The notes under the pieces are model-generated. The model was not told the DNA's origin. It worked only from the letters and a program-made list of their open reading frames with translations, and did not search any database. A stretch of DNA of 64,000 nucleotides. It comes from Mycocentrospora acerina. Taxonomy: Eukaryota > Ascomycota > Dothideomycetes > Pleosporales. The position numbers were made by a program, and so were the translations under genes. The stretch covers positions 124,001 to 188,000 of the forward strand of contig JAKUHH010000084.1 of assembly GCA_022701365.1 (NCBI GenBank), written 5' to 3'. Shown in pieces: positions 21,477 to 32,321 of the stretch (positions are counted from its first letter, which is position 1; each line of letters starts with the position of its first letter).

Positions 21477-24400
21477 CTAGGAACATGTGAAGATGGGACG
21501 ACCCCTCACATGTAGTCATCTGAGGTGCATGATCCCCACCATGGAGCTTCGCCACATTGAGTGCCCCGCGCGCTTAAGTAGCCCAAATAACAGGAGGAGG
21601 AGTTGCCAACGGTTCTGGTACAGAATAGGCTTGTTCCGAATACACATACGGCGATTTAAGACCGTTAAAGCGCGAACCATGGTTGCGATGAGGTATGCCG
21701 CACGGCACGGGACCCTGAGGTCGGGACTGCTCCGACTTTACAAAGTGGAGACGAAGTTAGATCCAGATAGTCAGTGAAGCCCAGGGTTCATAAACGGATC
21801 ATCACAATGGGGCTGATTCTTCCTTGATCATGACGCTACCTGAGCATATGCAGCTCTGTGATGCAAAGACCTTCCTCTGTGCCAAACACTAGCCTTCATT
21901 TGAAAGCTAGTTGCTTTATAGTGTGCATTGGAAATACTCTCTTGTTACACGTCGACAACTAGCTCACACACCTAGAGATCGTTGATGCTGTAGAAGCGAG
22001 AGGAATTTTGCGCCCACTATGCACGCTGCCTCTGCTCTGAACATCCTAGTAATATTTGTAACCAATGCTAATGCACCTGCTCATATTAGATGCATCTTGG
22101 CTCGCATCAGGCCCACTCGAGTGCATTTCAGGTTTGCAGAACCTCAGCAACGCACGTGTGATCACCTCAGATCTACATCTCTCATGAGCGGAGATGTGAT
22201 ATTGTCGGAACCTTTAAGTAGATATCGAGACACTAAGCGTCGTAGTTTGAGGGATTTCTCTATTGCTATCACGCAGGACACTCTGGTGGGGCATCGCCAG
22301 ACTAAGTAAAATGAAATCGTTACATGGCAGATTTTACAGGACCTGGCAGGCATTGACCTGGCTGGCTTAGTGAGAAAGTTGAGCGGGGAGCTAGGCTAGT
22401 ACCGTCGTGAACAGCTTGGTCGGACGACGCATCAATCGCAACCGGATGCTAGAGTGATGAGCAGATTGGACGTTGCACACTTAAGGGGCTGATGCCTTTA
22501 GCTGTCCTCCTACCTACTGGAAGATTCCGCGTGCTTCAGGGTGATGGAATATATGTTGTAGATATGAACTAGTTGTTAGATATTGAAGCATTGGATGGAG
22601 TGGCTATTCTAAAAAAGCTTCTATTCTATTGCACTTTGCAGAGTCGGTCTTGGCTTCAGATGACGATAAAGGATTGAAATTAACAGTATGGCTCGGTAAA
22701 CTACGACAGAATGTTCACTCGTGTTCTCTCGATGGCATGTAGACCTTACTTCCAGTATTGTTTGGCCAAGCATCCAAACCACTCTCCTCGCTGCAGCTTT
22801 ACAGAGACTTCTGCTGGTGCCATCAAGCTTGCAGCTGAACTAAAGGACGCAGAGCTGGTAATTTGTAGATCAAGCTAGTTAATATTATCGATCCAATGCA
22901 CAAGGTAGGCAATTTTACTGTTTGAAGCATCAAGTTGAAGCTTCGTGGTGCGCCAATGGAACCTAGAGACATCGTCAGCGTGCAGTGACTAAGAGAAATC
23001 ATTGATGATGTAGGTAATTCATGCATGCGCACAAATTGTGTTCCGGTACTGAGGTATCGTGGTTTCTGGTGACGACTGGCAATGATGCCAAGGCGAGAAA
23101 CCCATCTTTACGACTTCCTTTTTCGTCGAGACTAAGTCGAGCCAGGTGTTGGTTGATGACATGCCAGATGAACCGAGCTCCTAACGTATTCGAGATGGAG
23201 GATTTTGTTGCTAATGTGTGCATGTAGGAGCAAAGCCGTGGTGAGAGCATAGCGTTCTAGCCTACATCTCCTTAACATCTACCTAATGACAGATTGTCGA
23301 TCAGATGTAGCAAGGTAGTGTGGGATTGGTTATAGATTCTCAAGGCAGGATTGCAGAAATGATTAAGCGTATCAGAGTTGACGCGCTCGGATGATCTCTG
23401 CATCGCACCGAGCGCCCCGAGGACCAAGTGCAGTCATATCTGCAGGAACACCGGTTGGAGCCCCAAAATGATACATTGGTCGCGAGAGCGGAGAAGGCAG
23501 GGGCGGCTGATTGATGTGCCAAAGGAGCCGTACCGAATGAGTATAGTGTCACAGGAGAGACTCCAGGAGCAAGATGCAGACAACGATAGCCCGGCCAGCG
23601 TCGAGGTGCCTAACTCGCCGGCAAAGCCTCCGCTAACAACAAAGGAAAAGCACATGTCGTATCTAATTGAACGAGAGCGCCGAACGCGCAGTTCATCTGT
23701 GCTTTTTCATGAGTTCAGAGTGCTCGTTTCGCGGATAAAGTGATGGCGAATCGTGGACGATCGTAAGATCTTCGGCTCGTAATTCTGCCAAGCCTCGTCA
23801 AACACTAAATTCATTGTCCCTGGTCCTTGCAGGCAATACTCTGCCAGCCACCTCGAGATCTGACGACGATCTCCCACCACTTGCGACGCGACGGCTTGAC
23901 GATATGATCCGTCTGTGCTTTCCGTTCTTGGAGCTACAGCGTGCCGTGCGCAGTCGTGTCGCTGCATTGTCGTTGATCTGTCCTTGCACATGACAGGTTC
24001 TACTGCACCTGCTGTCCGCTTTGGGACGAGCAGAGTAAGCTATCGTGAACCCATCGCGGTTCACGAATCGACTCCTTGAGTGTGATACGGATGTGCCGCC
24101 TCTTGGTAGTCTTGGTGGCTTCGCTGGTCCAGGTGTGTCCTAGAACCGCCTTGATGCATCAACAGAGAGGGTTTGTCTAGGTGCGTTTTGTGCGACGTTG
24201 CTTGACAGCAAGTGGCCTGCACGGTGCATGTCAGGACGTTCTTAGCCAACTCCAATCGTCTGAGCGATAGACCAATGGAGCATGTGGGAGTGAGTTCTTC
24301 GACAAAGAGCTTAGAGTCTCCATGCCAAATACGAGCCATGTGCGAAACTTGGAATAGAACAGATCCATCAGAGGCTGGGATCTGAGTGGAATGAGGTGCG

Positions 24401-26175
24401 TGCAAAGCTGCGCTTTGCATTTGTTTGCCGCATGTACCAAGGCGTTTCGTTGATACCCCGGACAGTGCTAACTCGGGCCTGGGATTGCCGTTGAATCGAA
24501 GCACAGAGATGGGCATGCAACTACCCATGCTCTGCCGCCAGTCATTCAGTCTGTGCATGACGGGAAAGTTTCCCACGCTGCATGGGACCCCACGCTCGCA
24601 GAGATGTGGCAGGAGTATTATTGTTCCGCTCAGGCCTTGACTAGCAATGAGCAGTCTTTTGAACATGTGGAACCGCCGCAGATCACGATCACTGGCCTCA
24701 CACTGTGTCCGTTCACTCTCATCTGGTTCCTTTTCCCATTCACATCTGCGGGTGTGCCCTAGTGCGCTTTCAGGACCGTAACACGACAACACGAACCGAA
24801 CGCGGAGTCAATGCGGTTCCATTCTGCTCAATCACAGTAGTCATCCACTATAGACGGAGCAGTGAGAAAATACGACGGCGGCCACGGGATTTTGGGCAGA
24901 ACAAGGGCAGAAGGTGCACTGAAGAAAAGAAGAAAGGGGAAGACAAGTTGCGCAACACTTGTTATTGGCTGGACAAAAGCCAGTCTTCGCCCTCTCACGC
25001 CGCCGCTCGTTCATCTGCTAGCCTGCCGAGCTCGGTAGAAACGGTCTCGCTGATCGAACAGTGAACAAGCTAGATAGCATCTGTGGCGTCAGACAAGCTC
25101 GGCGCCCGTTGAACTTCGGCCTAGTCCCAAAAGCTCTGGCGCAGGGCGATAATTGGACGACTGCGACTGCAAAGAGCCCCGACCCGAAGTACGTCCAAGA
25201 GTCTATCTGAAATCACAGTGCGGACAACCATCATCCGGACGAGCAACAGGCCCTCATTGTCACCTCGAAGCTGCGCTTCTTGGCACTCACCCTGACTCTC
25301 TGCGCTCCATCTTGACCAGTCGCACTGCTCTGACCCATCATACACTGCTCCACTGGAGGGGTAATATGACTCCTTGTCCCAGAATCTAGATTCTACTTCT
25401 TCCACGGTTCGTTTCCGCTATCGCGCAGCTGTGTCATCTGGTGCGGGAGGAAAGGGCCGCAAGCATAGCCACTCAAGTATCCATCGGTTCGGTACCTTTG
25501 GACAATCGCACTTTGCCAAAGACGCCTACCGCAACATAAATCATCTGCTACTGATAGGTGCAAGCAATCGCGTCATCTCCCGCTTCTCCACAGCCTCAGC
25601 CGGGCCTGGAAGGGAACTCCGTTTAATCGGCGGATCCCTCGTCTGGTCCCTTCCGGATTGGGAACTTAATATCCACTCGCGTGCTAGCCATTGACAAACG
25701 CTTCTCAGCATACGTGCAGGCCAGAAAATCGCGGGCCTCACGCGGATATAGAGTATTTCTTTTGCGCTCTATCAGTGCGGATGTGCACATCCAAGCGCAC
25801 TCCCGTCTCGTCACTCCTGCCGTCAAGCGAGCGTTAAGGACGGTGCGCCCATGGAAACTTCACAACGATCGTTGCTTCCTTCCTCACACTTGTCACTCAC
25901 GCACAGCATCAACTACCACGCACAACTTGACTCGTCTCTTTGTTCAACGGTGGCTTCTCTCACACTCCACCAGTCACGGAGTCTCGCCTGGGTCCCAATG
26001 CATTGAGCATACGCTGCCAGTTCCAAATATTACTAGCCACTCTGCTCCATCTCATCTCATCATCTTCGGGTCACCCCCGTTGTCTGCTCACCAAACACCA
26101 CCGCTCTTCAACTCTTCTACGGTTTCCACTAGGACTCAGGCTGCCTTAGGGACAACCACCTTGCATCTTCCAACC
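21477..26175. other. Gene-poor stretch upstream of the velvet gene
   Basis: 4.7 kb. Two stretches stay open for longer: a pair of overlapping frames at about 23341-23743 (for example LHRTERPEDQVQSYLQEHRL in one frame and TKEKHMSYLIERERRTRSS in another) and a 243-codon minus-strand frame at 24061-24792 with composition unlike a folded protein. Neither matches a family I know. The last kilobase probably contains the long 5' UTR and promoter of the velvet gene; the open frame continuing upstream of its ATG is Ser/Thr/His-rich and not convincing. Confidence 0.5.
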
Positions 26176-27096
26176 ATGGCGTTCATGAACCCATTCGCTG
26201 AGCGTGGCTATCCTCCTGTCGGCTATCTACAGCCACAACAATGCCATCTTAACATCAAACAACAGCCCAAGGAGGCAGTCCTCACTGTCGCAGGGAAAGA
26301 GAAGACACGAAAACCTATTGATCCACCGCCCATCATCGAGCTCCTTGTCGACCAAATTGTCGACCCTTACCGATCTTTCCTGCAAAATCCATATCTGTTC
26401 CTCTCCGTAATGCTATGGAAGGCAGACAAAGACGAACCCAGCGACCGCGACGTAGGCAGTGCTCTCACAGGTACACTGACTTCGTCTTTGCATCGTCTGA
26501 AGGACAACCACAACAAGGACGGAGCCTTCTTCGTCTTTGGTGACATATCTATCAAAGTCCAAGGCACCTACAGACTTCACTTTAGCCTGTTTGAATTTCA
26601 GGGCACCCAGGTACAGTGGTTAGCTAGCACCACAAGCCAACGATTCAAGGTCATACTTCCCAAGGATTTCAAAGGCATGGAGTCATCCACACAGCTATCA
26701 CGAACAGTCGCCGATCAGGGCGTTCGACTTCGGCTCCGCAAAGAACCAAGGGTGGTGGCAGGTCAGAAGCGCGGATACGACAGCCAGACCACTCCCGCGC
26801 CCATCCGACCAAGCGGTGACCGGTCCTCGCCCCACGATCATCAGCCCATGCACAAGAGAGTCCGTACTGACAGCTTTCCCGAGCCGCCAAACCCACCGAT
26901 CTCGGCGTACTCGACCCAGACAATGTATTCCTCCACCGCGTACCCTGTCAACAACTACAACTATGGAGGACAATTCACAGTGGGTCCAGGCGTACTCAGC
27001 AATCCCGCCTTTCAAGTGTATCCCAATACTGCGACAGGCCCGCCTTCACATAATTCTCTTTCTTCTACCGATTATCCGTACTTGGGGCCATGGTAA
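26176..27096 (+). CDS. Velvet-domain developmental regulator, VosA-like
   Basis: A single exon of 306 aa. The velvet domain spans about residues 23-192: CHLNIKQQPKEAVLTVAGKE, RKPIDPPPIIELLV, GTLTSSLHRLKD, DGAFFVFGDISIKVQG, YRLHFSLFEF and QGVRLRLRKEPR. The domain has no large internal insertion, which argues against VelB. The GTL-SSLHRLKD and FFVFGDISIK blocks with a C-terminal KEPR favour VosA over VeA; VelC remains possible. Basic patches after the domain (QKRGYD, HKRVRTD) could be nuclear localisation signals, and a Tyr/Pro/Ser-rich tail follows. Family knowledge: velvet proteins dimerise, bind DNA with a Rel-like fold, and control spore maturation, trehalose, light responses and secondary metabolism. 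I chose ATG 26176 (CAACCATGG). Confidence 0.87.
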   Translation: MAFMNPFAERGYPPVGYLQPQQCHLNIKQQPKEAVLTVAGKEKTRKPIDPPPIIELLVDQIVDPYRSFLQNPYLFLSVMLWKADKDEPSDRDVGSALTGTLTSSLHRLKDNHNKDGAFFVFGDISIKVQGTYRLHFSLFEFQGTQVQWLASTTSQRFKVILPKDFKGMESSTQLSRTVADQGVRLRLRKEPRVVAGQKRGYDSQTTPAPIRPSGDRSSPHDHQPMHKRVRTDSFPEPPNPPISAYSTQTMYSSTAYPVNNYNYGGQFTVGPGVLSNPAFQVYPNTATGPPSHNSLSSTDYPYLGPW

Positions 27097-28457
27097 CGTA
27101 GCCTTGGGATGCGGCACGACCTAATTTACGACGTGTTATCAAGACATGAGTTCACGGTGTTCTTTATGGGGTTGGTTTTTGCATGTATATATTCGGTTGT
27201 GAAGGACTGGCGTCATGGTGTTTCTTCATGGTAATGTCTCCCGTCACGTAGCATAATGGTGTTCAGGTAGAGGCTTAAAGTCGCTAGTCATCTAATACAA
27301 AGAAACTCACACAAGCTTAAGCCTCACTTCTCTGTCCAGCAGGCCTTTCTCTCGTGATCACCTCATCAGGTTCTGCCTCGAGACGCTCGAGCCGAACCAT
27401 AGTTTACGAAGTCGCAAACCAGCCAAAAAGCAAAAGCTCAAGCATCACCTCATCATGATCCCGCCGCTTCTAACCCGGCCAAACCAGGCACATCACTTCC
27501 ATGATTTGATAAAGAAAGCCGTACAACTCAAATATGCCACGACGCCCTCGCCTAGAATACGCGACACTTGCGCGCGCACGTCGAGAACACACACTCGGGC
27601 CTCCTTTTTGGACTTCTGCACGCCCCGTCGTATTCGGTCTCTTCACCGGCCGCCGAAAAAAACCACATATATCCAGCAAAGAGCGCTGCAACGCAAGCAT
27701 GGCACCGAGGCTTTCTCGCGTTGGTGATTGTACGAGGTGAGGAGTAAGCGTGGCGCCACACATGCTTAGTGTGTTTCTGGCCCCTCCCTCTGAGCTAGGG
27801 CCAGGCGGCGCGACGGTCTAGTTTGCGCCTGGGGGCATGACGCGCAGGATGTGTCGCAGAGGAAGACGGTCATGTGATTTAGCGGGGGTTGGCTAATGCA
27901 TGTGAGCTATCGACTTGGCGCGATGAGGGGTTGTGAGTGGTGGGCCATGCCAGCTGAGGGTGAGATGAGAGTTTCGGATAGGCAAGGGAGAAGGGTATAG
28001 AAGGTTTGGGGATTGGGGCTTGTGGTGCTTCTGAGGGCTTTTTGGGCTGATGTTATTTCCAAGAGCTAGGCAAGAGCCTCAGTGGGTTGTTTTGGTGGGT
28101 TACATTTGACAATCTACCCTATTTGAAGTTGAAGAACTCTATTGCAGGCTTAGTAGGACATGTGATTTTCATAGTTATTGCTATTTCTCAACTCTTTTTG
28201 CGAGTCTTTGTCACTTTTTTTTCCCAGGTGCGACTTTATACCTTTGCTAGTCGGCATATTTGACCACAGAGTAGATGACTGCCATGTCGGTTGCTCAGGA
28301 AACATCTAGCATCCTTGAAGTAGATCATCCACCACAGACAACACTCATGTAGAATAGAACCGATCCACTCAAATAAAATCGACCAGAGAGAGCATAATGA
28401 AGTTCACCCATCAGAAAACCAATCTTACTCAGTGCGTGTTGCCATCTTGCCCACCAA
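27097..28457. other. Intergenic stretch between convergent velvet and Hsp70-like genes
   Basis: 1.36 kb with only short overlapping frames (27455-27763). 27780-28110 is G-rich on the plus strand. No RNA gene, repeat array or conserved protein fragment recognised. Confidence 0.5.
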
Positions 28458-30540
28458 TTAGGCATACTTGGCAGTCACCGACCCGTATTTAATTCCATTG
28501 ACTGATAGTGAGAATTCCAAGGAAGACTGGACAGAAATCTCAACTTCGAAGCTCAGTGCAAAGTACACCGCTCCCGTTGGACTTAAACAACGCCGAAACT
28601 CACTCTGTGGGACACCGCGAAGATCAACGTTCAGAGTGGCAACCGTGAACACGCGCTATATCATATTAGAATGTTCCTTATGTTTTGACAATATCGACAC
28701 TTTACCTTGTCCCTGGACCGAGTTGCTGGGTTGTCGTCATTCATGGCGAAGAGGTTTAGGCTAGTTTCTCGGGCATCGCCTTGCCAAAAGTACTGTCTGA
28801 ACAAAATCTTGCCGTGCGAGACGGCTGAAGTAGAAAGGTCCTGGCCCTTTTTCAACAGCCATCGCATAAGGTTTCGAGATGATTTTACGTCAGTATAAGG
28901 GCAGATGAAGGAGTCGATCTCCTTGTGAACACCGGCAACGAAGGTTTTGTAGCAGTCGGTACCATAATGCCTCCTGCACTTGCGATTCTTGATCGCTAGC
29001 TGACTCTTCCCTTCGAGACCTTTGGCAGTCGCCCCTCGAACTACAGCGGACCATCTGTCAAGGTTGTCAGTCAAAACAGGAATTGGATTGAAGATTTGTA
29101 CTGACGCGTAGGCAGGCCTAATTGCTTGGAGACCGTTGACTTCAGCAAGGGCTTTGATCTTATCGTACATATATGGAGACTCTGCAAATCCGCCGACCAT
29201 GAAAATGTACTGAAAACATTAGCAAGTAACTTGAATAAAATTTTCCAAAGCGTAGGTGATTGAGGGTTGTTGAGACCCACTAGCATCTATCAAATTGGGC
29301 ACATCTGGGTATACATACATTGATGATAGTCTTACCGCCTTCTCGTCCAAGCTTCATCTGCTCCAAGAGTAGCTCATACGTTCGACGGAGAGGGAACTCG
29401 AACATTTCCTTCATGTCATCCCTGGCAGTTTAATGAGCAAGAATTTTTTCCATCAGAAATAAGGCTTACGGTGTAATAACAATCTCTCCATCAACGATAC
29501 CCCTCTCCTCATCATCCTCAATGGCACTCAGAGGCACTGGAAGACGCAGGTAGTTTGTCTCAGTCCCAGAAAATCCACTCTTAGCTTCCAAGACAAAATC
29601 TTGGACCATACGGCTCAGCTTGGTGGAAAGCAGTGTGTGGGGAAGGTTTTCGCTCCTACTACCGGAGATCTTGACAAAGTCAGCAGTCCCTAGTCGGCGT
29701 TCTAGCCACTTGATGAAGCTACGGTCAACAAAGCTACCGCCGCATTGATCGCCACCACCAACAGTCACTTCTTCCAAGGTCGTTGGTTCAAGTTCTGCCA
29801 CACGATATGAGATCAAATCGACTGTTCCACCGCCCATGTCACAGACAATGAAACCATCACCGATAGAGAACTGCTTGTCTTGCACACTTCCGCGGAGTGA
29901 CTGTATAGTATAGACGGCAGCAGCTTCTGGTTCGGTTGCAGTAACGATCCTCTTCAACTCAGGAAATTCGGATGCGTTGAAGCCAGCCTTGCGGATAGCT
30001 TGCAGTGTGCGATCCTTCGCAGCATCCGACCAAACTGCAGGGACGGTCACCACCAAGGTGATGGGGAGAGTCCTCCAGAGCTTCTCTCCGTATTGTCGAT
30101 TGAGGTTCGTGACCAGGTGCTGTTTCACATGAGTGAGAAAAGCGGCAACGACATCGACAGGCTTCTTGCTTGAATCTCGGGCAGATGTGGCGACCTCTTT
30201 CAGTATCTTTGCTGCTTCACCTATCTGAGGACCCTCAAGATCAAGCTTTGTCCACATGTGGCGTTGTTCGTTGGAAGCGATGAGGGCACCCCAGTGTGAG
30301 TGATCCAACACTGCGATTTCACTAGGGACCTTCTCCTTTGTGCCGATCTTGGTGTGTCGCGAGGGCCAGTCTTTAATGACCTCGATATCCTTACCAATAA
30401 CACCGTTATCTGAGGTCTCGCAGAACGAAATGCCTGTGTTGTTAGAAGGATTCTTCTAAGAGGGGCGATACTGTAAACTGTATACCTGTGTAAGTCGTGC
30501 CATAGTCCAGACCAACAACAAGCCGGTTGCTCAACATCAT
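28458..30540 (-). CDS. Hsp70-like (HSPA12-type) actin-fold ATPase
   Basis: Five exons (minus): 30540-30486, 30433-29470, 29421-29319, 29209-28706, 28655-28458; introns 52, 48, 109 and 50 bp, GT-AG and phase-consistent; 607 aa. Actin/Hsp70 nucleotide-binding motifs are in order: phosphate-1 VVGLDYGTTYTGISF at the N-terminus, TVPAVWSDAAKDRT, TEPEAAAVY, phosphate-2 VCDMGGGTVDLISY, a GG-rich loop (VTVGGGDQCGGSFVD) and the adenosine motif FMVGGFAESPYMYDKI. No canonical Hsp70 peptide-binding domain or EEVD tail is visible; the C-terminus ends in a short beta-rich segment. This fits the fungal HSPA12-like group, whose role is mostly unknown. It is divergently paired, 377 bp apart, with a coiled-coil protein. 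Confidence 0.87.
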
Positions 30541-30917
30541 GAGCTTTTTGGAGGTTTGTAGATATTGACGAGACGATGTTGAATATTGTAGGTCAGAGTA
30601 AGGTGAGGGGTAAGCTGGTTTTTAGTACAAAAGTTCAACTGCCTTTGTTTGGTGAAAGTGAAGTTGAGGGGCAGATTGTTTGATTGCTGTTTGCCTCGCT
30701 TACTTCTTACTTCTCGCCTCTATCTGTGATCCAAATTCTCTTGGTCTCTCTCAATCACTCTCGGAGACAAAGCATCACCTAAGCATTTTCACTAGTGGAC
30801 AAGAACAGCCAAACAGCAAAAAATTCTCTTCGAGGATATGCAAATGGTGAGAACAGCTGTAAGAAATAGGGCCATCATTTGTGGTAGCTTTCACTGATTT
30901 TTCAGATTGCCTTCGTA
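30541..30917. promoter_or_regulatory. Shared promoter between Hsp70-like and coiled-coil genes
   Basis: 377 bp separates the two start codons, so regulation is probably shared. No inverted nGAAn heat-shock element array was evident by eye. An in-frame ATG at 30838 plus a GT...TTTTCAG pair (30847-30905) could give the coiled-coil gene a 3-codon upstream exon. Confidence 0.5.
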
Positions 30918-32321
30918 ATGGGAACCTCTGAACCGGCCGATTCGTATACCGGACATCACAGCCATCACAGAAGATTGAGCCTAGATGAGTCAGAGTCTTG
31001 CGGCCTCAAAAATATGACGAAGAGAACAGTCGATGACCTAAAGAGCATCCAACAACAAGAGTGTGAGCAAAACGAAACAGTCACCGCTGCGAAAGATGTC
31101 CTAGCAAGTGTCAAAAACAAGCTTGCAGATTGCGAGACCAAGCTTGATCTGCAGCAAGTCAAGTACATACAGCTGGAGAAGGAACACCATAAACTGCAAG
31201 AAGAATTTCGCAAGCTAGATAACAACGCTGAACGTCAATCGGTGAAGTTGAGAAAGTATCGGGCAAAATTTGAAGACTCACATTCAACGGTCAACGAAGT
31301 TCTCGATAAATACGTTGCTCCCTATGCGCTGTCTAAGGATATGAAGATTACGCAATGGTCACTTGAGGATTTCCACACAATTTTGCAGTCTCAGTTCCGA
31401 AAAGCTATGCAACATGACTCTTTGCAGGACAAAGTTCGGACCTTGCAGAACGAATTGCTAGCTAAGGTCGAAAAAGTCTCAGTAGTTTCGGATGAGCAGC
31501 TTGCCAAAGATTTTCGTAGCATCGTCGCACTTATCAAGACAATGAGTCGTTCAATTCGCGTCACCGAAAAGATGAATGTTGCCCAAGAACTCGGGTCAGA
31601 AACTTTGACGAAAGGTGTTCCATTGCACTACTGGGAAGCTAGGTCGAATATGAAGTGTCTAGTGGAGGCGTTCATTTGGTCCATTCTCATAAATGGTATC
31701 TTCAGTACCCCGTTTTCAGTCTTCGGAACTCAATGCAATCACGTTCTTCAGGTGTGGGTGAATTTGTTCGGAGCCAGACAACCTCATAACCTATTGTACC
31801 CATCGTCCCTATCCGAGATCTGGCGACGCGTGACTATAGAGCAAATAGTAAGCATACTTGGTTATAACAAAGTTACTCAAGCCGATTTAGATAAAGTTCA
31901 CTCTCCCCAAAAAGGCAGTGCGGTCGAGGCTCAAGTCAACGTTCTTAGGGCAATTCAGGGCCTGGCAGCCATCTCTCCAGCGACCGACTTTTCTCAACTC
32001 CATCAGATCCTCACCAAGGCTTCCAAATTGGCCGTGGATATGTCACTGCAGGTTTTCCGTCTTCATATCACATACCCAGCCATCGGGGCCATTTTCGACG
32101 AGGAAGAAATGTCTTCCATGCCTGATCGTAGCGGCGAAGACATTGAGAAGGGAGTAGTGGCTTTTGTCGTCAATCCGGGCCTTACCAAGTGGGGCGATGC
32201 GCATGGAAACAACCTAGACCAGCGCTATACTATTGTACCTCCTCTGGTTCAGCTTGAAGCTACGACACCCGTTGAGAAGAAGAGGCAAGACTATGCCGAC
32301 ATAGTGAAGACTGGAGCTTGA
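30918..32321 (+). CDS. Coiled-coil protein of unknown function
   Basis: A single exon of 467 aa from ATG 30918. Residues about 30-125 and 170-190 form strong heptads (KNKLADCETKLDLQQVKYIQ, KVRTLQNELLAKVEKV). They are followed by a hydrophobic, probably globular C-terminal half (HYWEARSNMKCLVEAFIWSI, QVWVNLFG, SSLSEIWRRVTIEQIV). No transmembrane anchor or signal peptide. I do not recognise a named domain; it resembles uncharacterised fungal proteins of a coiled coil plus a C-terminal helical domain. Its head-to-head position with an HSPA12-like ATPase suggests they may work together, which is inference only. An alternative start at 30838, spliced through a 59-bp intron, would add MQMIAFV upstream. 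Confidence 0.7.
   Translation: MGTSEPADSYTGHHSHHRRLSLDESESCGLKNMTKRTVDDLKSIQQQECEQNETVTAAKDVLASVKNKLADCETKLDLQQVKYIQLEKEHHKLQEEFRKLDNNAERQSVKLRKYRAKFEDSHSTVNEVLDKYVAPYALSKDMKITQWSLEDFHTILQSQFRKAMQHDSLQDKVRTLQNELLAKVEKVSVVSDEQLAKDFRSIVALIKTMSRSIRVTEKMNVAQELGSETLTKGVPLHYWEARSNMKCLVEAFIWSILINGIFSTPFSVFGTQCNHVLQVWVNLFGARQPHNLLYPSSLSEIWRRVTIEQIVSILGYNKVTQADLDKVHSPQKGSAVEAQVNVLRAIQGLAAISPATDFSQLHQILTKASKLAVDMSLQVFRLHITYPAIGAIFDEEEMSSMPDRSGEDIEKGVVAFVVNPGLTKWGDAHGNNLDQRYTIVPPLVQLEATTPVEKKRQDYADIVKTGA

Noticed and set aside
24061..24792. 243-codon minus-strand open frame
   Set aside because: No recognisable motif, composition (Ser/His/Arg/Gln/Cys-rich) unlike folded proteins, no good start context. 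Kept only as a remark in the gap.
25681..26175. 165-codon N-terminal extension of the velvet protein
   Set aside because: Low-complexity Ser/Thr/His/Pro sequence without velvet similarity. ATG 26176 has a good context just before the domain, so the upstream part is probably 5' UTR.
14899..26175. A secondary-metabolite gene cluster around the P450
   Set aside because: No polyketide synthase, NRPS, terpene synthase, transporter or cluster transcription factor was seen nearby; the velvet protein is a global regulator.
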